Positions 39,485 through 48,895 are shown, counted from the first letter of the stretch. The stretch is 64,000 bases of DNA from GCA-2683825 sp965662355 (GCA_965662355.1 CBFIHP010000026.1:1-64000), one strand, 5' to 3'. The notes: generated by a model from the letters alone, not told the origin. A program made the numbers and translations.

Positions 39485-40192
39485 ATGAACTCAGTGCGGA
39501 TTCGAGTGGCGAACCACGTCTGCTGGATCGCCGTCGCCGCCGCGGCGGCCGGATGCAGCGTCGACTCCCCCGATATCCCTGCCTCGGGCACTCCGGTGCT
39601 CCGCGATCGGCCCACGACCGCGAAGGGCGCGTTCGAACGACTGGTGGCGGGAAACCAGCGTTTCGCTTCCTTCGCACCGGCGATCGCTTCGACTTCCGAC
39701 CTCGAGGAGATGTTTGTCCGCAACGAAGCTGGCCAAGCGCCTTACGCGACCATTCTCACCTGCGCGGATTCCCGCCTGAGCCCATCCATGCTGTTCGACG
39801 AGTTCCTCGGTGAGCTGTTCGTCGTGCGCGAAGCCGGGAACATCGCCGTGTCCCCAACCAACCTGGGCAGCCTCGAATACGCCCACCTCGTGCTGAACAC
39901 GCCGCTGCTGGTCGTCATGGGCCACCAGCACTGCGGCGCCGTTGATGCCGCATTCAAGAAGAGCGACGTGCCCGGGAATATCAAGTCGATCGTCGAAGTC
40001 ATCGAGCCCGGCATCGCCGGTGCGAGCAGTCTGGACGATGCCATCGTTAGGAACGTGGGCGCCGTAATCGCCTCGATCCGAGCGAGCAGCCCGGCATTGA
40101 GCGGCGCGGCGATTGTCGGGGCCGTCTACGAGCACGGGAGCGGGAGAGTACGCTTCCTCGACCATGGTGACTTTGGAGTTTCGTCACGGTAG
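39485..40192 (+). CDS. Lipoprotein beta-class carbonic anhydrase
   Basis: 235 residues. The ATG at 39485 follows GAAGGGA and opens a lipoprotein leader with lipobox AAGC (WIAVAAAAAGCSVDS), so the enzyme is probably membrane-anchored outside the cytoplasm. Beta-carbonic anhydrase motifs are complete: CADSRLSPSMLFDEFLGELF (Cys, Asp-Arg dyad, about 92), VREAGNIAVSP and VMGHQHCGAVDA (His and Cys zinc ligands, about 144-149). It interconverts CO2 and bicarbonate. Most beta-class enzymes are cytoplasmic, but exported forms exist. It lies between the multicopper oxidase and di-heme peroxidase genes. Confidence 0.9.
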   Translation: MNSVRIRVANHVCWIAVAAAAAGCSVDSPDIPASGTPVLRDRPTTAKGAFERLVAGNQRFASFAPAIASTSDLEEMFVRNEAGQAPYATILTCADSRLSPSMLFDEFLGELFVVREAGNIAVSPTNLGSLEYAHLVLNTPLLVVMGHQHCGAVDAAFKKSDVPGNIKSIVEVIEPGIAGASSLDDAIVRNVGAVIASIRASSPALSGAAIVGAVYEHGSGRVRFLDHGDFGVSSR

Positions 40193-40327
40193 GCGGCTCG
40201 CTCGTGCGTTACCGAACCGGTAACGCCCTAAATAAATGACAGGAATGTGAAGCTCTGGCGTGACGCGGTGGGCAAGTGAGAGTCAGTCAATTGCCCAGAA
40301 AGTCTCTCCACAGGATCTCACAATCCC

Positions 40328-42184
40328 ATGCATCCCCCCCAGCCTCGTACTTTTCTAGGAATCTCCCGTTGCAGCCTGATGTTCATTGCGCCAGCCTTCC
40401 TTCTCTCCGCGGTTTGTGCTGCGCAGAACATCGGTGATCCAATCGGCCGTTCAGGGCAGTGGCCTCTACTTGAGACACCCCCAGGTAATGTATTTCAAAG
40501 CACCGCGAATAACGCATACGAGCCTGCTGCAGGTTCACATACCGAGTTCCTGGCCCTTCTCGGATTAGCTCTCTTCTGGGACGAGCAGGTCTCAACAAAC
40601 AACACGATGGCTTGCGCCACGTGTCACAGCCCCGAGAACGCAGGGGTAGATTCTCGGCCGGCATTTGCCGGCCCAAACAACGGCTCAGGGTCTTCGGGGG
40701 TCCTGCCCATGGACGGAGCAGGAAACTACACAGTTGGAACTCCGACGTCGCAGCAGCGACAGGTGACCCCACTTGTCGCGCCTACGATGATCGGTGCCGC
40801 TTTCGCCAGCAAGCTATTCTGGGACACGCGCGTCGGTCCTGGCTTTCCCATGGCGCTTCCGCAGTCCTCTTTGTTCATGTCCAATGCCGCGCTCGAAGCA
40901 CAGTCAGTCGAGCCTCCGCTCAGCAGCATAGAGATGGCACACAGTGGCCTTGCCATTACCGGCTGGGGACAGCAGGGGAGTCCGGGGGAACTGGAGAACA
41001 AGCTCAACGCATCGAAAATGCTCGCATTGGCCACGTTGGCGACAGTGCCGCCACCGTTGCAGCCATTTGTTTCCTTGGGGCTGACTTATCAGCAGATCTT
41101 CGACTTCGTTTTCAGTATGCCGAACTCGGTATTCCCCGGTGCCTTCGGTGTGACCCGCGAGAGAATTGCAGTGGCCATCGCTGCGTATGAAAGAACCCTT
41201 GTGCCGGATCAAGCGCCGATCGACATGGGGGCCTTGACCCCGTCGAACCTGCCTGTAACGACTCCGAGCGAGCAGCGTGGTTTCAATCACCTCGCGAATT
41301 CGGGGTGCTTCAGGTGCCATTCGGATCAGCCGAATCCTCCTTTCTTTATGCTGCCCGTACTCACAGGAACAGGAGGCTTCCAGGATGCCATGGACGCCAT
41401 GCTCACGGACAACCGTCGACACGGCAATATTGGCTTTCCTAGTCCTCCCGGTGCAACTGGCGTTGCTTTAGGAAGCTTTGGTGTGAAGACGCCTTCTCTC
41501 CGCAACGTGCTCCTAAGACCGCGCTGGGGCCACAACGGTTTTTTCACGGACTTCAGCACGCTGCTGTCCTTCTACAATGGAACACTACCTGGAACGAACC
41601 CAGTCTTCCCATTCACATCGGGCTCCCTGCAAGGGCAGCTAGATACGAACGAGCTTGCTGATGTCATGGCCTTCTTCCAGGCTCTGACCGACCAAAGGCT
41701 TGTTCCATCAACACCGGGGGGGCCACTGGGCTCGCCCTTCTGGCATCCGGATCTCCATTCCCAGCGGCACCCGTTCGGTTCGACAGAGTCCGCTCTGCAT
41801 CCCGGGACGCCCCCTCCGGGCGGATTGACCCCGGACATCATCCTGCACGTACCCTTGGCATCGGGGAGCTCTAACTACAATGTCGGGGTTCGCGATGCGC
41901 CGCCTCTCAGCCCTCTCGGGGTCTTGGGTATCTCACCTAGCGGGCTCACGGCGATACCGACGCCGCCTCTCATGCTCAACACTGGTGGTTTGATCACGGT
42001 GAACTTTCCGTTGATTGCACCTACGAGCACCGCTACTGATGCTGCCGGTTTCGCCACCTTGCTCTTCCCACCACTGCCCCCTCTTCCAGGAGGGCTATCT
42101 GTCTCTTTGCAAACCGTGTTTATAGATCCGGTCTCGGGGCAACTAGCATGGTCGAACGCGGGCACCGTTACGGTCCAACCGTAG
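40328..42184 (+). CDS. Di-heme cytochrome c peroxidase family protein with C-terminal module
   Basis: 618 residues with a signal sequence (MFIAPAFLLSAVCAAQNIGD begins about residue 18). Two c-type heme motifs are present: CATCHSPENAG (about 96) and CFRCHSDQPNPPFF (about 327), in the CCP/MauG arrangement. LGLALFWDEQVSTNNTMACA before heme 1 and VKTPSLRNVLLRPRWGHNGF are typical of the family. From about residue 500 a proline-rich linker leads to a C-terminal beta domain (PLMLNTGGLITVNFPLIA ... VFIDPVSGQLAWSNAGTVTV) similar to the end module on other secreted proteins here. It reduces peroxide or performs a MauG-like oxidation in the periplasm. A good terminator follows. Confidence 0.88.
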   Translation: MHPPQPRTFLGISRCSLMFIAPAFLLSAVCAAQNIGDPIGRSGQWPLLETPPGNVFQSTANNAYEPAAGSHTEFLALLGLALFWDEQVSTNNTMACATCHSPENAGVDSRPAFAGPNNGSGSSGVLPMDGAGNYTVGTPTSQQRQVTPLVAPTMIGAAFASKLFWDTRVGPGFPMALPQSSLFMSNAALEAQSVEPPLSSIEMAHSGLAITGWGQQGSPGELENKLNASKMLALATLATVPPPLQPFVSLGLTYQQIFDFVFSMPNSVFPGAFGVTRERIAVAIAAYERTLVPDQAPIDMGALTPSNLPVTTPSEQRGFNHLANSGCFRCHSDQPNPPFFMLPVLTGTGGFQDAMDAMLTDNRRHGNIGFPSPPGATGVALGSFGVKTPSLRNVLLRPRWGHNGFFTDFSTLLSFYNGTLPGTNPVFPFTSGSLQGQLDTNELADVMAFFQALTDQRLVPSTPGGPLGSPFWHPDLHSQRHPFGSTESALHPGTPPPGGLTPDIILHVPLASGSSNYNVGVRDAPPLSPLGVLGISPSGLTAIPTPPLMLNTGGLITVNFPLIAPTSTATDAAGFATLLFPPLPPLPGGLSVSLQTVFIDPVSGQLAWSNAGTVTVQP

Positions 42185-42216
42185 TCCGACGATTGACTCC
42201 ACAGCGGCAAAGAGCT

Positions 42217-42248
42217 AGAGCCCCGGGGAGTTTCCGGGGCTCTACTTT
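42217..42248 (+). terminator. Rho-independent-type terminator after the di-heme peroxidase gene
   Basis: agagccccgg (42217-42226) pairs perfectly with ccggggctct (42234-42243) across a 7-nt loop, followed by actttattgg. It lies 33 bp after the stop codon. Confidence 0.75.
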
Positions 42249-42258
42249 ATTGGTGAAT

Positions 42259-42335
42259 GGGGCGTTGGTGCATGAATCGAGATGGGCGGCCTATTTCGAT
42301 CTCGATCGGGCCCTGAGCCACTGAGAGGAGGCATT
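42259..42335 (+). repeat. Repeat family B (IS5-end-like), copy 2
   Basis: ggggcgttggtgcatgaatc gagatggg is identical to the start of the 2447-2560 element, and the following atcgggccctgagccactga also matches it. The right inverted arm is missing. Confidence 0.75.
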
Positions 42336-42440
42336 GCGACGCAAAACAGGTAGTTTCTTCCGGATCCCGAGGGTGAATTCCGGTGCAGAGATTACAATGT
42401 TGCATTGTGGAGACCGCCCGTTGGCCCTGATTCCGGTTCC

Positions 42441-43499
42441 ATGCTTTCAATCCCTCGTCCTCTCTTCCTCATCCCCCTCGCCCTTTCCTCTAGCGTGCAC
42501 GCCGACCTGCGCGAGGTCAGCGTTCGAGTCCGCGATTTCTCGGTGTTGCACCCCGATTTCGGGGAGAGCATGGGCATGGACACGGGGATCGTCGCCCCCA
42601 TCCTCGGTACCAACGGGAAGCCCATCTACATGGGGCCACCCACGGGAACGACGACCACCTCGGGTCCCGACAACTTCGGACAGTGGTTCCACGATATTCC
42701 GGGCGTCAACGCAGCCGCCGTGAAGACCCTGGCTCTCGACAACGGCCAGGCCGGTTCCGGTGGAATGTACGAGTTCTCGAGCTCGTCGTTCTTCCCGATC
42801 GATGGGCAGCTCCTTGGGAACGAGGGGCTCGAACACAACTACCACTTCACCCTCGAGATGCGCTCGTACTTCACGTACGAGCCCGGCTCGTCGTTCACGT
42901 TCACCGGTGACGACGACCTCTTCGTCTACATCGATGGTCAGCTCGTGATGGATCTCGGCGGCGTGCACAGCGCCCTCAGCGCGACCGTCGACCTCGACAT
43001 GCTGGGACTGATCCCGGGGCGTGAATACGAATTCGACCTCTTCTACGCCGGGCGCAAGACGGACCTATCGAGCTTCAAGATCGAGACCTCGATCGACCTG
43101 AACTCGGGGTGCTCCACACCGGCGTTCTGGACGAACTACGGCCAGGGGAGCCAGGGAACGAGAGGCTTCCCGACCATCCGCGCATCGGCGAATCCCGTAC
43201 TGGGCACGCCGTTCGAGATCGTCATGGGCGGCGCGGACAACTTCCCGGCACACGCCTGCCTCTACTTCAGCACCGCCCCCGCCACGGTTCCGACACCCTT
43301 CGGCATCATGCTCGTCGACCCGACACAGCTGGTTTTCCTCGAGCCGGTTCTCCTCGACGCCTTCCCCAAGGAAACCTCCATGTCGTTCACCCCGAGCAGC
43401 GCTCTTTGCGGACTGCCGTTCTACGGCCAGGTGGCCCACCTGGATTCGACCAAGGGAGTGGCCATCAGCGACGGGATCTTGATCGTTCCGGGCAACTGA
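42441..43499 (+). CDS. Secreted fibro-slime domain protein
   Basis: A 352-residue secreted protein (MLSIPRPLFLIPLALSSSVHA signal). Residues about 24-230 form a fibro-slime domain: VRVRDFSVLHPDFGESM, KPIYMG, WFHDIPGVN, MYEFSSSSFFPIDGQLLGNE, then the PA14-like core FTFTGDDDLFVYIDGQLVMD LGGVH and REYEFDLFYAGRKTDLSSFK. These domains occur in slime-mould adhesion proteins and myxobacterial or planctomycetal surface proteins and probably bind glycans with Ca2+. The last 110 residues (RASANPVLGTPFEIVMGGAD ... KGVAISDGILIVPG) are the shared end module. No strong ribosome-binding site is visible for either candidate start. Confidence 0.85.
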   Translation: MLSIPRPLFLIPLALSSSVHADLREVSVRVRDFSVLHPDFGESMGMDTGIVAPILGTNGKPIYMGPPTGTTTTSGPDNFGQWFHDIPGVNAAAVKTLALDNGQAGSGGMYEFSSSSFFPIDGQLLGNEGLEHNYHFTLEMRSYFTYEPGSSFTFTGDDDLFVYIDGQLVMDLGGVHSALSATVDLDMLGLIPGREYEFDLFYAGRKTDLSSFKIETSIDLNSGCSTPAFWTNYGQGSQGTRGFPTIRASANPVLGTPFEIVMGGADNFPAHACLYFSTAPATVPTPFGIMLVDPTQLVFLEPVLLDAFPKETSMSFTPSSALCGLPFYGQVAHLDSTKGVAISDGILIVPGN

Positions 43500-43527
43500 A
43501 GACGTCGGTTGCGCAGCCCACGCTGTC

Positions 43528-43792
43528 CTAGAGATGCGAGAGGTCCCAGAGCGTGACCTTCGAGCTGCTCCAGGTCGCGGCGAGTGTTTTGCCCTTCCCG
43601 ACAAAGGCCAGACCGGAGACGGCCCCTTCATCCGGAGCCGGGAGGGTCACCCGGGGCGCTCCCCGCTTTAGATCCCAGACCTGGATCACACCGTCCTCAT
43701 CTCCCGACGCGAGGTACTTCCCCTTGGGATCGACGGCGAGCTGCATGATGACGGAGCCCTGCTCTTGGAGCAGCGCTCCTGGGTTGCGACTA
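43528..43792 (-). pseudogene. C-terminal remnant of a WD40 protein
   Basis: Two WD40 blades remain: MQLAVDPKGKYLASGDEDGV IQVWD and GLAFVGKGKTLAATWSSSKV TLWDLSHL, then a stop. The 5' side ends abruptly at the family A palindrome at 43793. There is no start or export signal, so it is the stump of a larger gene. Confidence 0.65.
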
Positions 43793-43847
43793 GGGGATGA
43801 CGGTACGGTGCCTGGCACCGTACCGTTGGCACCGTACCGTCATCCCC
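43793..43847. repeat. Repeat family A, copy 6 (long nested palindrome)
   Basis: ggggatgacggtacggtgcc tggcaccgtaccg, then ttggcaccgtaccgtcatcccc. This variant uses ggtgcctggcacc as its core, and the outer arms (ggggatgacggtacggtgcc / its complement) can also pair, giving a hairpin of about 55 nt. Confidence 0.85.
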
Positions 43848-43946
43848 AGGCGATCCGGAGGACTGGTTGCATACCCATCCCCACAAAATAGAGACTTCTT
43901 GTATCTTCGGGGAAGCGCGTCCCACCCCTAACCGGAGCCTCACCCC

Positions 43947-45488
43947 GTGAAAATCCTCATCGCCGCCGCTCTGTCCCTGTCCCTCGCCACCCTCTCGGTC
44001 CCCACCAGCGCCCAGGTCACCGTCACCCAATCCGGCGGCATCATCGGGGGAACCGTCAGCTTCGGAGTCCAGGGTCCCCCAAGCAGGTTCTTCATCCTGT
44101 TTCCTTCGAAAATCTTGACGTCGATTCCGATTGGGTGCGGCGTCACGCTCGACGTCGGGTTGGATCTGATCAACATCGTGCAGATCGGCCAAACGAATGG
44201 TTTGGGCAACGCCACGGTGACCGTCAACCTGCCGCTCCAGCCGGCACTCCTGGGCGTTCCCGGTCACACACAGGTCACCACGATATTGCTCACCGGCCCG
44301 TGTTTTTTCGATGAGAAATCGAACCGGGTCACCACCGTATTCGCGGATCACGGCCTCTCGGTGGGGACGTTCGGTGACAACATTAGCGCGCGACAAGGCC
44401 ACACGCTTTCGATGCAGCCCGATGGCAACGCCGTGGTGATGGGTGGTGACGAACCCGACGGACTGGGGGGACTCACGGCCCTCGACACGATCGAGATCTA
44501 CGACACGGACACCCAAGAGTTCTCTCTGGGACCCGTCACGCTGACACATCCGCGCAGTGTGCATACGGCGACGACCCTGGCCGACGGCCGCATCCTGCTT
44601 CTGGGCGGAGATGATGCGACAGACACGGTGCGAGACACCGGGGAGATTTACGATCCCGTTTCGGGAACCATCACAGCCATCACTCCGATGTCGTCGCCCC
44701 GCACCCAGCATACGGCGACCTTGCTGGCGGACGGCCGTGTGTTCGTGGCCGGGGGCTCCTCCTTGTTCGACCTGGACGACCTTCTCGGTTCGCTGGCTCA
44801 AGCCACGAAGAGCACGGAGATCTATGATCCGGTGAGCGACACCTGGACCAATGGACCGAACCTCCCCATCAGCGAGGATGGGGTGATCGGGCATTCCGCC
44901 TCCCTGCTCGCCAACGGTCAGGTCTTGATTACCGGCGGGGTGCTCATCGCCGTCGTATTCGGCTTACCGATCCCTTCGTTCGCGGCCGACGTCCACCGCT
45001 ACGATCCTTCATCGAACCTCTACGCCACAACCCCATCGCTCAGCGTTGCGCGCGTCTACCACGGCCAGGTGACGCTTCCCGACGGGCGCGTCCTGATCGC
45101 CGGCGGTGCGAACGGTGATTTCATCGCGATGACCTTCTCCGCGCTGGCCAACTGCGATATCTACGACCCGAACACGAACACCTGGACCGCAGCCGCCCCC
45201 CTCGCTCATCCGCGTGCGTACCCCAACTTGTTCGACACGGGCTCCCAGGTCGCCATAGTCGGCGGCATCTCTGCGGTCGACATCGCCAACGGGTCGGGTA
45301 CGCCCGAACAGATCGTCGAGCTGGCTCCGTACGCCGCCACCGGATGGACGGATTCCGGAACGATGTTGCTGCCCCGCCAAGTTGCACGGGTCGTGCCGAT
45401 CGAGAATGGCGCCCGCTTTCTCATCGTAAGCACGGGTGACAACGGCCTGCCCGCCGTCGATCGCACGGCCGAGATGTTCGTCCCCTGA
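43947..45488 (+). CDS. Secreted kelch-repeat protein with N-terminal beta module
   Basis: 513 residues with a signal peptide (MKILIAAALSLSLATLSVPTSA). Residues about 25-130 (IIGGTVSFGVQGPPSRFFIL ... GLGNATVTVNLPLQPALLG) look like the beta module that other proteins here carry at their C-terminus. Then five or six kelch blades: GHTLSMQPDGNAVVMGG, HTATTLADGRILLLGGDD, HTATLLADGRVFVAGGSS, HSASLLANGQVLITGG and YHGQVTLPDGRVLIAGGAN, each followed by EIYDP..NTW. A galactose-oxidase-like propeller without visible copper ligands; probably adhesive or structural. Confidence 0.82.
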   Translation: MKILIAAALSLSLATLSVPTSAQVTVTQSGGIIGGTVSFGVQGPPSRFFILFPSKILTSIPIGCGVTLDVGLDLINIVQIGQTNGLGNATVTVNLPLQPALLGVPGHTQVTTILLTGPCFFDEKSNRVTTVFADHGLSVGTFGDNISARQGHTLSMQPDGNAVVMGGDEPDGLGGLTALDTIEIYDTDTQEFSLGPVTLTHPRSVHTATTLADGRILLLGGDDATDTVRDTGEIYDPVSGTITAITPMSSPRTQHTATLLADGRVFVAGGSSLFDLDDLLGSLAQATKSTEIYDPVSDTWTNGPNLPISEDGVIGHSASLLANGQVLITGGVLIAVVFGLPIPSFAADVHRYDPSSNLYATTPSLSVARVYHGQVTLPDGRVLIAGGANGDFIAMTFSALANCDIYDPNTNTWTAAAPLAHPRAYPNLFDTGSQVAIVGGISAVDIANGSGTPEQIVELAPYAATGWTDSGTMLLPRQVARVVPIENGARFLIVSTGDNGLPAVDRTAEMFVP

Positions 45489-45499
45489 ACAACAGGCGC

Positions 45500-45539
45500 G
45501 TTACCGAGCCAGGTTTGTCGCCGCACACCCCGTAGGCCT
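45500..45539 (-). repeat. Repeat family D, copy 2
   Basis: gttaccgagccaggtttgtc gccgcacaccccgtaggcct is the reverse complement of the 61 kb copies with one mismatch. It lies 11 bp after the kelch gene. Confidence 0.8.
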
Positions 45540-45639
45540 GTGATGCATCGTGGCGCCGCAAAGCTCACGCCCCAGTCCGATGTAGAGGACGTCATGCTCA
45601 GCCATGGCCCGAGCCCGTGCAGTCCACTTACCCGGCCGA

Positions 45640-45740
45640 CAGGCGTTGGTGCGTGAATCCGAATGAAGCGCCAGATCCCTGTGAGGATTGGTGCTCCAAC
45701 GGGGTCTTTTTGATCCCTCCCCACCCATACACCGCACACA
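45640..45740 (+). repeat. Composite of repeat B-like end and repeat E
   Basis: aggcgttggtgcgtgaatcc (B-like) is followed at 45690-45726 by gtgctccaacggggtctttt tgatccctccccaccc, which recurs at 48969-49005 (tgctccaaaggggtcttctt gatcccctccccaccc) and, weaker, at 1177-1210. Confidence 0.6.
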
Positions 45741-45769
45741 GACCTCCCCCACCCGGCCACTCCAGCGAG

Positions 45770-46010
45770 AGCCGTTCTCCACTCCCCACTTCCGGTCTAT
45801 ACCCCGAAATCCAGAACCGGCGGAGCGCGCGACGTTCCGCCAGCGGCCGTGTATCCCAAAGCCGCACTCTTCGGTCGCCCGAGACCGAGGTCGATAAGAC
45901 TCCCGTCGGGGCTGAAAAAACATTCCGTTGGGCGAAACGTGGCGTAGGTCGGTTGTACCTAGCGGGTGGTAAGAGCCTCCTCGCCTCCTCAGGGGGGCAT
46001 CCAAGAAAGT
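45770..46010 (-). pseudogene. Frameshifted WD40 remnant
   Basis: In one minus-strand frame NRPTPRFAQRNVFS, in another FSPDGSLI, and in a third SVSGDRRVRLWDTRPLAER. Joined by two frameshifts these make one WD40 blade (FSPDGSLI..SVSGDRRVRLWD). The surrounding frames are broken, so this is a decayed WD40 gene, the third WD40 scrap in the window. Confidence 0.6.
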
Positions 46011-46017
46011 CCATCCA

Positions 46018-47403
46018 ATGCACGAGCGGTACTATCGATCCCTTCTCCGGCGAATTGCGGTTGTCGGGCTTCTCACGTGTGGGTTGTGGGGGCAGCAAGT
46101 CAGTCCCACGGGTGCGCCGTCGGTTCAGGTGAGCGCGAATGCGCCGGCTGTGGATGAGAGGGAGAAGCTCATTCAGCGGATTGGGCGGGATCTCGTCGGG
46201 TTCGGTGAGCAGCTTGTGGCGGGTGGGGGCTTCGGGTATTCCATCGCACCGCTTGGTGATTTCGATGGAGACGGTGTGCCGGACATAGCCGTCGTTGCGC
46301 CGGAGGAAGCTCCTGGTGGTGTTCTGTACCTGCTCTTCTTGCGGCCCGGTGGCAAGGTGAAGGACTATCGCCGCATCTCGGCCACCGAAGGTGGCTTCGG
46401 CGGAGACCTTGCGGCATGTAGCTGCGGTTTTCTCTTCGTGGATTGCGCCGGGGATATCAACGGGGACGGAGTCGTCGACCTGGTTGTCGGTGCACCCATG
46501 GATCCCAGCGGAGGGACACTGTGGATTCTCTTCCTTGATGCCAATGGAGAAGTCCTAACGCAGCAGCGCATAGCGAATGGCCAAGGCGGGCTTCCTCCCG
46601 GAACCCTTGAGCCGGACACGCTCGTGTCGTCCTATTTCGGGTGGTCTGTGGCGGGGGTCGGGGACTTTGATGGGGATGGAACGCCGGACATCGTGACGGG
46701 CGCACCTGGACATCCCCAAGGTGGATTCGTTGGTGTGGGTGCCATCTTTCTCCTGTTCATGAATCCAGACGGCACGGTGCGGGAGCATCGCGTTCTGTAT
46801 TCGAACGACACGCCGGACTTCAGTTTCTTCTTCGGCATGTCCGTCGCACAGCTCGGGGACCTGGATGGCAACGGGGTCGTCGACCTCGCGACGTCCTTCA
46901 GGTATTCGCCGAACTTCGAGACCGAACAGGAGGATGTGATGATCCTCTTCATGCAACCCGATGGATCGATCGGAACGACTAGCACGATCGATAGTGTCTC
47001 CTTGGGGATCGTGACCTGCTGCTGGTGGAGCATGGGCTTCGGACGTGGCCTGGCCAGCATCGACGATCTGGATGGAGATGGTCTACGTGACTTGATCGTC
47101 GGCAAACCCGCCGGAGACTTCTTTGGAGATGGCGTTCCCTGGGGCACGCCCTCGGCTTTTATCTTCAATCTGTCTGCCGATGGCTCGATCCACGGAATCA
47201 TGGAGATCGCAGATCAGACACCGTATTCGGAGCTCTTCCTGCAAGAGCTTTCCAGTTTCGGCTGGGCCGTAGTCAGCCCCGGCGATCTAGATGGGGACGG
47301 CCGTGCTGATCTGGTTGTCGGGGCTCCGAATACGAGCTACGACGATGGGATGACCGAGCAGTTGTTCGGCGAGCTAACCGTCCTCTTCCATCTCCCCGAC
47401 TGA
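46018..47403 (+). CDS. Secreted FG-GAP repeat (integrin-alpha-like) protein
   Basis: 461 residues with a leader (SLLRRIAVVGLLTCGLWG). Six FG-GAP blades each carry a Ca-binding DxDGDGxxD loop: GDFDGDGVPDIAVVAP, GDINGDGVVDLVVGAP, GDFDGDGTPDIVTGAP, GDLDGNGVVDLATS, DDLDGDGLRDLIVGKP and GDLDGDGRADLVVGAP. Between loops FGYSIA, FGWSVAG and FGMSVA give the FG signature. It probably forms a seven-bladed Ca-stabilised propeller at the surface. It shares domain type with three other genes in 46-56 kb but not an obvious operon. Confidence 0.85.
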   Translation: MHERYYRSLLRRIAVVGLLTCGLWGQQVSPTGAPSVQVSANAPAVDEREKLIQRIGRDLVGFGEQLVAGGGFGYSIAPLGDFDGDGVPDIAVVAPEEAPGGVLYLLFLRPGGKVKDYRRISATEGGFGGDLAACSCGFLFVDCAGDINGDGVVDLVVGAPMDPSGGTLWILFLDANGEVLTQQRIANGQGGLPPGTLEPDTLVSSYFGWSVAGVGDFDGDGTPDIVTGAPGHPQGGFVGVGAIFLLFMNPDGTVREHRVLYSNDTPDFSFFFGMSVAQLGDLDGNGVVDLATSFRYSPNFETEQEDVMILFMQPDGSIGTTSTIDSVSLGIVTCCWWSMGFGRGLASIDDLDGDGLRDLIVGKPAGDFFGDGVPWGTPSAFIFNLSADGSIHGIMEIADQTPYSELFLQELSSFGWAVVSPGDLDGDGRADLVVGAPNTSYDDGMTEQLFGELTVLFHLPD

Positions 47404-47437
47404 AAGCGTGCTGGTTCGATGCGCCCGGGGCTGACCC

Positions 47438-48895
47438 TCAACCATCCTGGCGCCAGAGGAAGATGCGGTCGGCGAGCTCGTCGATGCCGGCCAGATCGAC
47501 GTCGCCGTCGTTGTCGAAATCCAGGAACAGCATGCAGCTCCCCGTACTGATCGCGGGCAGCGGGGTCGGGTTCCCGAAGTTCCCCAGGCCATCGTTGAAG
47601 AAGAGGGAGAAGTTGCCTCCCGAGAAGCTGCTGCCCGCCAGATCCAGATCCCCGTCCCCGTCCAGGTCACCCAGGTCCACGGCGATCGGAAAGGAGCCCA
47701 CTCCGTAGCTCGTGGTGGAGACGAAGTCGCCGCTTCCGTTGTTGCGCGCCACCGCGACCGCCGACGCCCCGGAGAGGGCCACCGCGCAGTCGTCGTCCCC
47801 GTCACCGTCCACGTCCCCGGCCACGACCATCCATGGGTTGGCTCCCACGACGATCCCCGACCCGAAGGTGAAGGTGCCGTCCCCGTTGGAGATCAGGGAA
47901 CGGACGCGGTCATTGGTCTGCCCCACCACGATGAGATCCTGACGTCCGTCCGCGTCCACGTCCGCCATGGTGATGTTGATCTCCCCGGCCACCCCACCCG
48001 GCACCGACACCTCGCTCGCGAACACACCCGCCCCGTCGTTCAGGAACATGGAGACGTCGCTCTCGAGCCGATTGGCCGTGAACACGTCCAGATCGCCGTC
48101 ACCGTCACAGTCGATGATCGTGAGGCCCCGCGGGTCGTTGCCGGTGGCATATCGCACCTGGGGCTGGAAGGTGCCGTCGCCGTTGCCGCGCAGGAACGAC
48201 ATGTCATCGTCGAGGATGTTGGAGACGGCGAAGTCGATGTCCCCATCACCGTCCATGTCGCCGCCCTCGTTCGCACTGCAATGCAGGCCGGCCGCGTAAC
48301 GCGTGTCCGCTCCATAGACCCCGTTCCCCTGGTTGAGAAAGACCGAGACGTCGGAGGTGTCCTCGTTGGGGATGCACATGTCCAGGTTCCCGTCGTCGTT
48401 CAGGTCGCCCGCATAGGCACCGTAGGGTGTTTCTCCGGGGATCAGGGTGCCGACGTGCGTGAACGTGATCGTGCTGACCCGGGAGTCCGCGCGGAAGCTC
48501 GTCGTCACCGGCCTCTGCAGGGGCCGGAGGAGGGTGCTCCCGATTCCCGGGGAGATACGGATCGTGACCTGCTCTCCCGCGGAGAAGGACTGATCCGGTG
48601 TGAACCACAGGACCGTGTCGTTGCGGAGGAACTCGAGCTGTCCCGTGTGGACCCCGCTCCAGCGCCCGAAGACTTCGAAGTTCCCCGCCGCGAGGCTCCC
48701 GGGGTCGAGGGGCCCGTTGAAGCGAATGCGGATCGGGGTCGTCCGCGGGATGTTCAGGGCATTCGGGCTCGGGTGCACCGAGACCACACGCAGCCTCTCC
48801 GGGCGTGAGATCCGCGCACCCTGGGCCGACGCGCAGACGGTCAGCCAGGTGCCGAGGAGGAGTGCGAGGACCGTCCGGTTCGTAGGGAGTCTCAT
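47438..48895 (-). CDS. Secreted SbsA-Ig-like plus FG-GAP/VCBS repeat protein
   Basis: A 485-residue secreted protein from ATG 48895 (MRLPTNRTVLALLLGTWLTV signal; the longer frame from 49087 reads through repeat E and is rejected). Residues 35-140 are an SbsA-type Ig-like domain (LRVVSVHPSPNALNIPRTTP, IRIRFNGPLDPGSLAAGNF, VTIRISPGIGS). Then come about seven VCBS/FG-GAP blades with loops DLNDDGNLDMCIPN, DMDGDGDIDFAVSN, DCDGDGDLDVFTAN, DVDADGRQDLIVVG, DVDGDGDDDCAVAL, DLDGDGDLDLAGSS and DFDNDGDVDLAGID. Probably a Ca-dependent surface propeller. Confidence 0.85.
   Translation of the reverse strand: MRLPTNRTVLALLLGTWLTVCASAQGARISRPERLRVVSVHPSPNALNIPRTTPIRIRFNGPLDPGSLAAGNFEVFGRWSGVHTGQLEFLRNDTVLWFTPDQSFSAGEQVTIRISPGIGSTLLRPLQRPVTTSFRADSRVSTITFTHVGTLIPGETPYGAYAGDLNDDGNLDMCIPNEDTSDVSVFLNQGNGVYGADTRYAAGLHCSANEGGDMDGDGDIDFAVSNILDDDMSFLRGNGDGTFQPQVRYATGNDPRGLTIIDCDGDGDLDVFTANRLESDVSMFLNDGAGVFASEVSVPGGVAGEINITMADVDADGRQDLIVVGQTNDRVRSLISNGDGTFTFGSGIVVGANPWMVVAGDVDGDGDDDCAVALSGASAVAVARNNGSGDFVSTTSYGVGSFPIAVDLGDLDGDGDLDLAGSSFSGGNFSLFFNDGLGNFGNPTPLPAISTGSCMLFLDFDNDGDVDLAGIDELADRIFLWRQDG

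Noticed and set aside
40206..40228. cgttaccgaaccggtaacg palindrome as a further copy of repeat D
   Set aside because: Only the last 10 bases of D are shared and it forms its own 8-bp hairpin, so it was not counted as a family member.
40262..40300. gggcaa...ttgccc inverted repeat before the di-heme peroxidase gene as an operator
   Set aside because: The arms are only 7 bp and such short matches are expected by chance.
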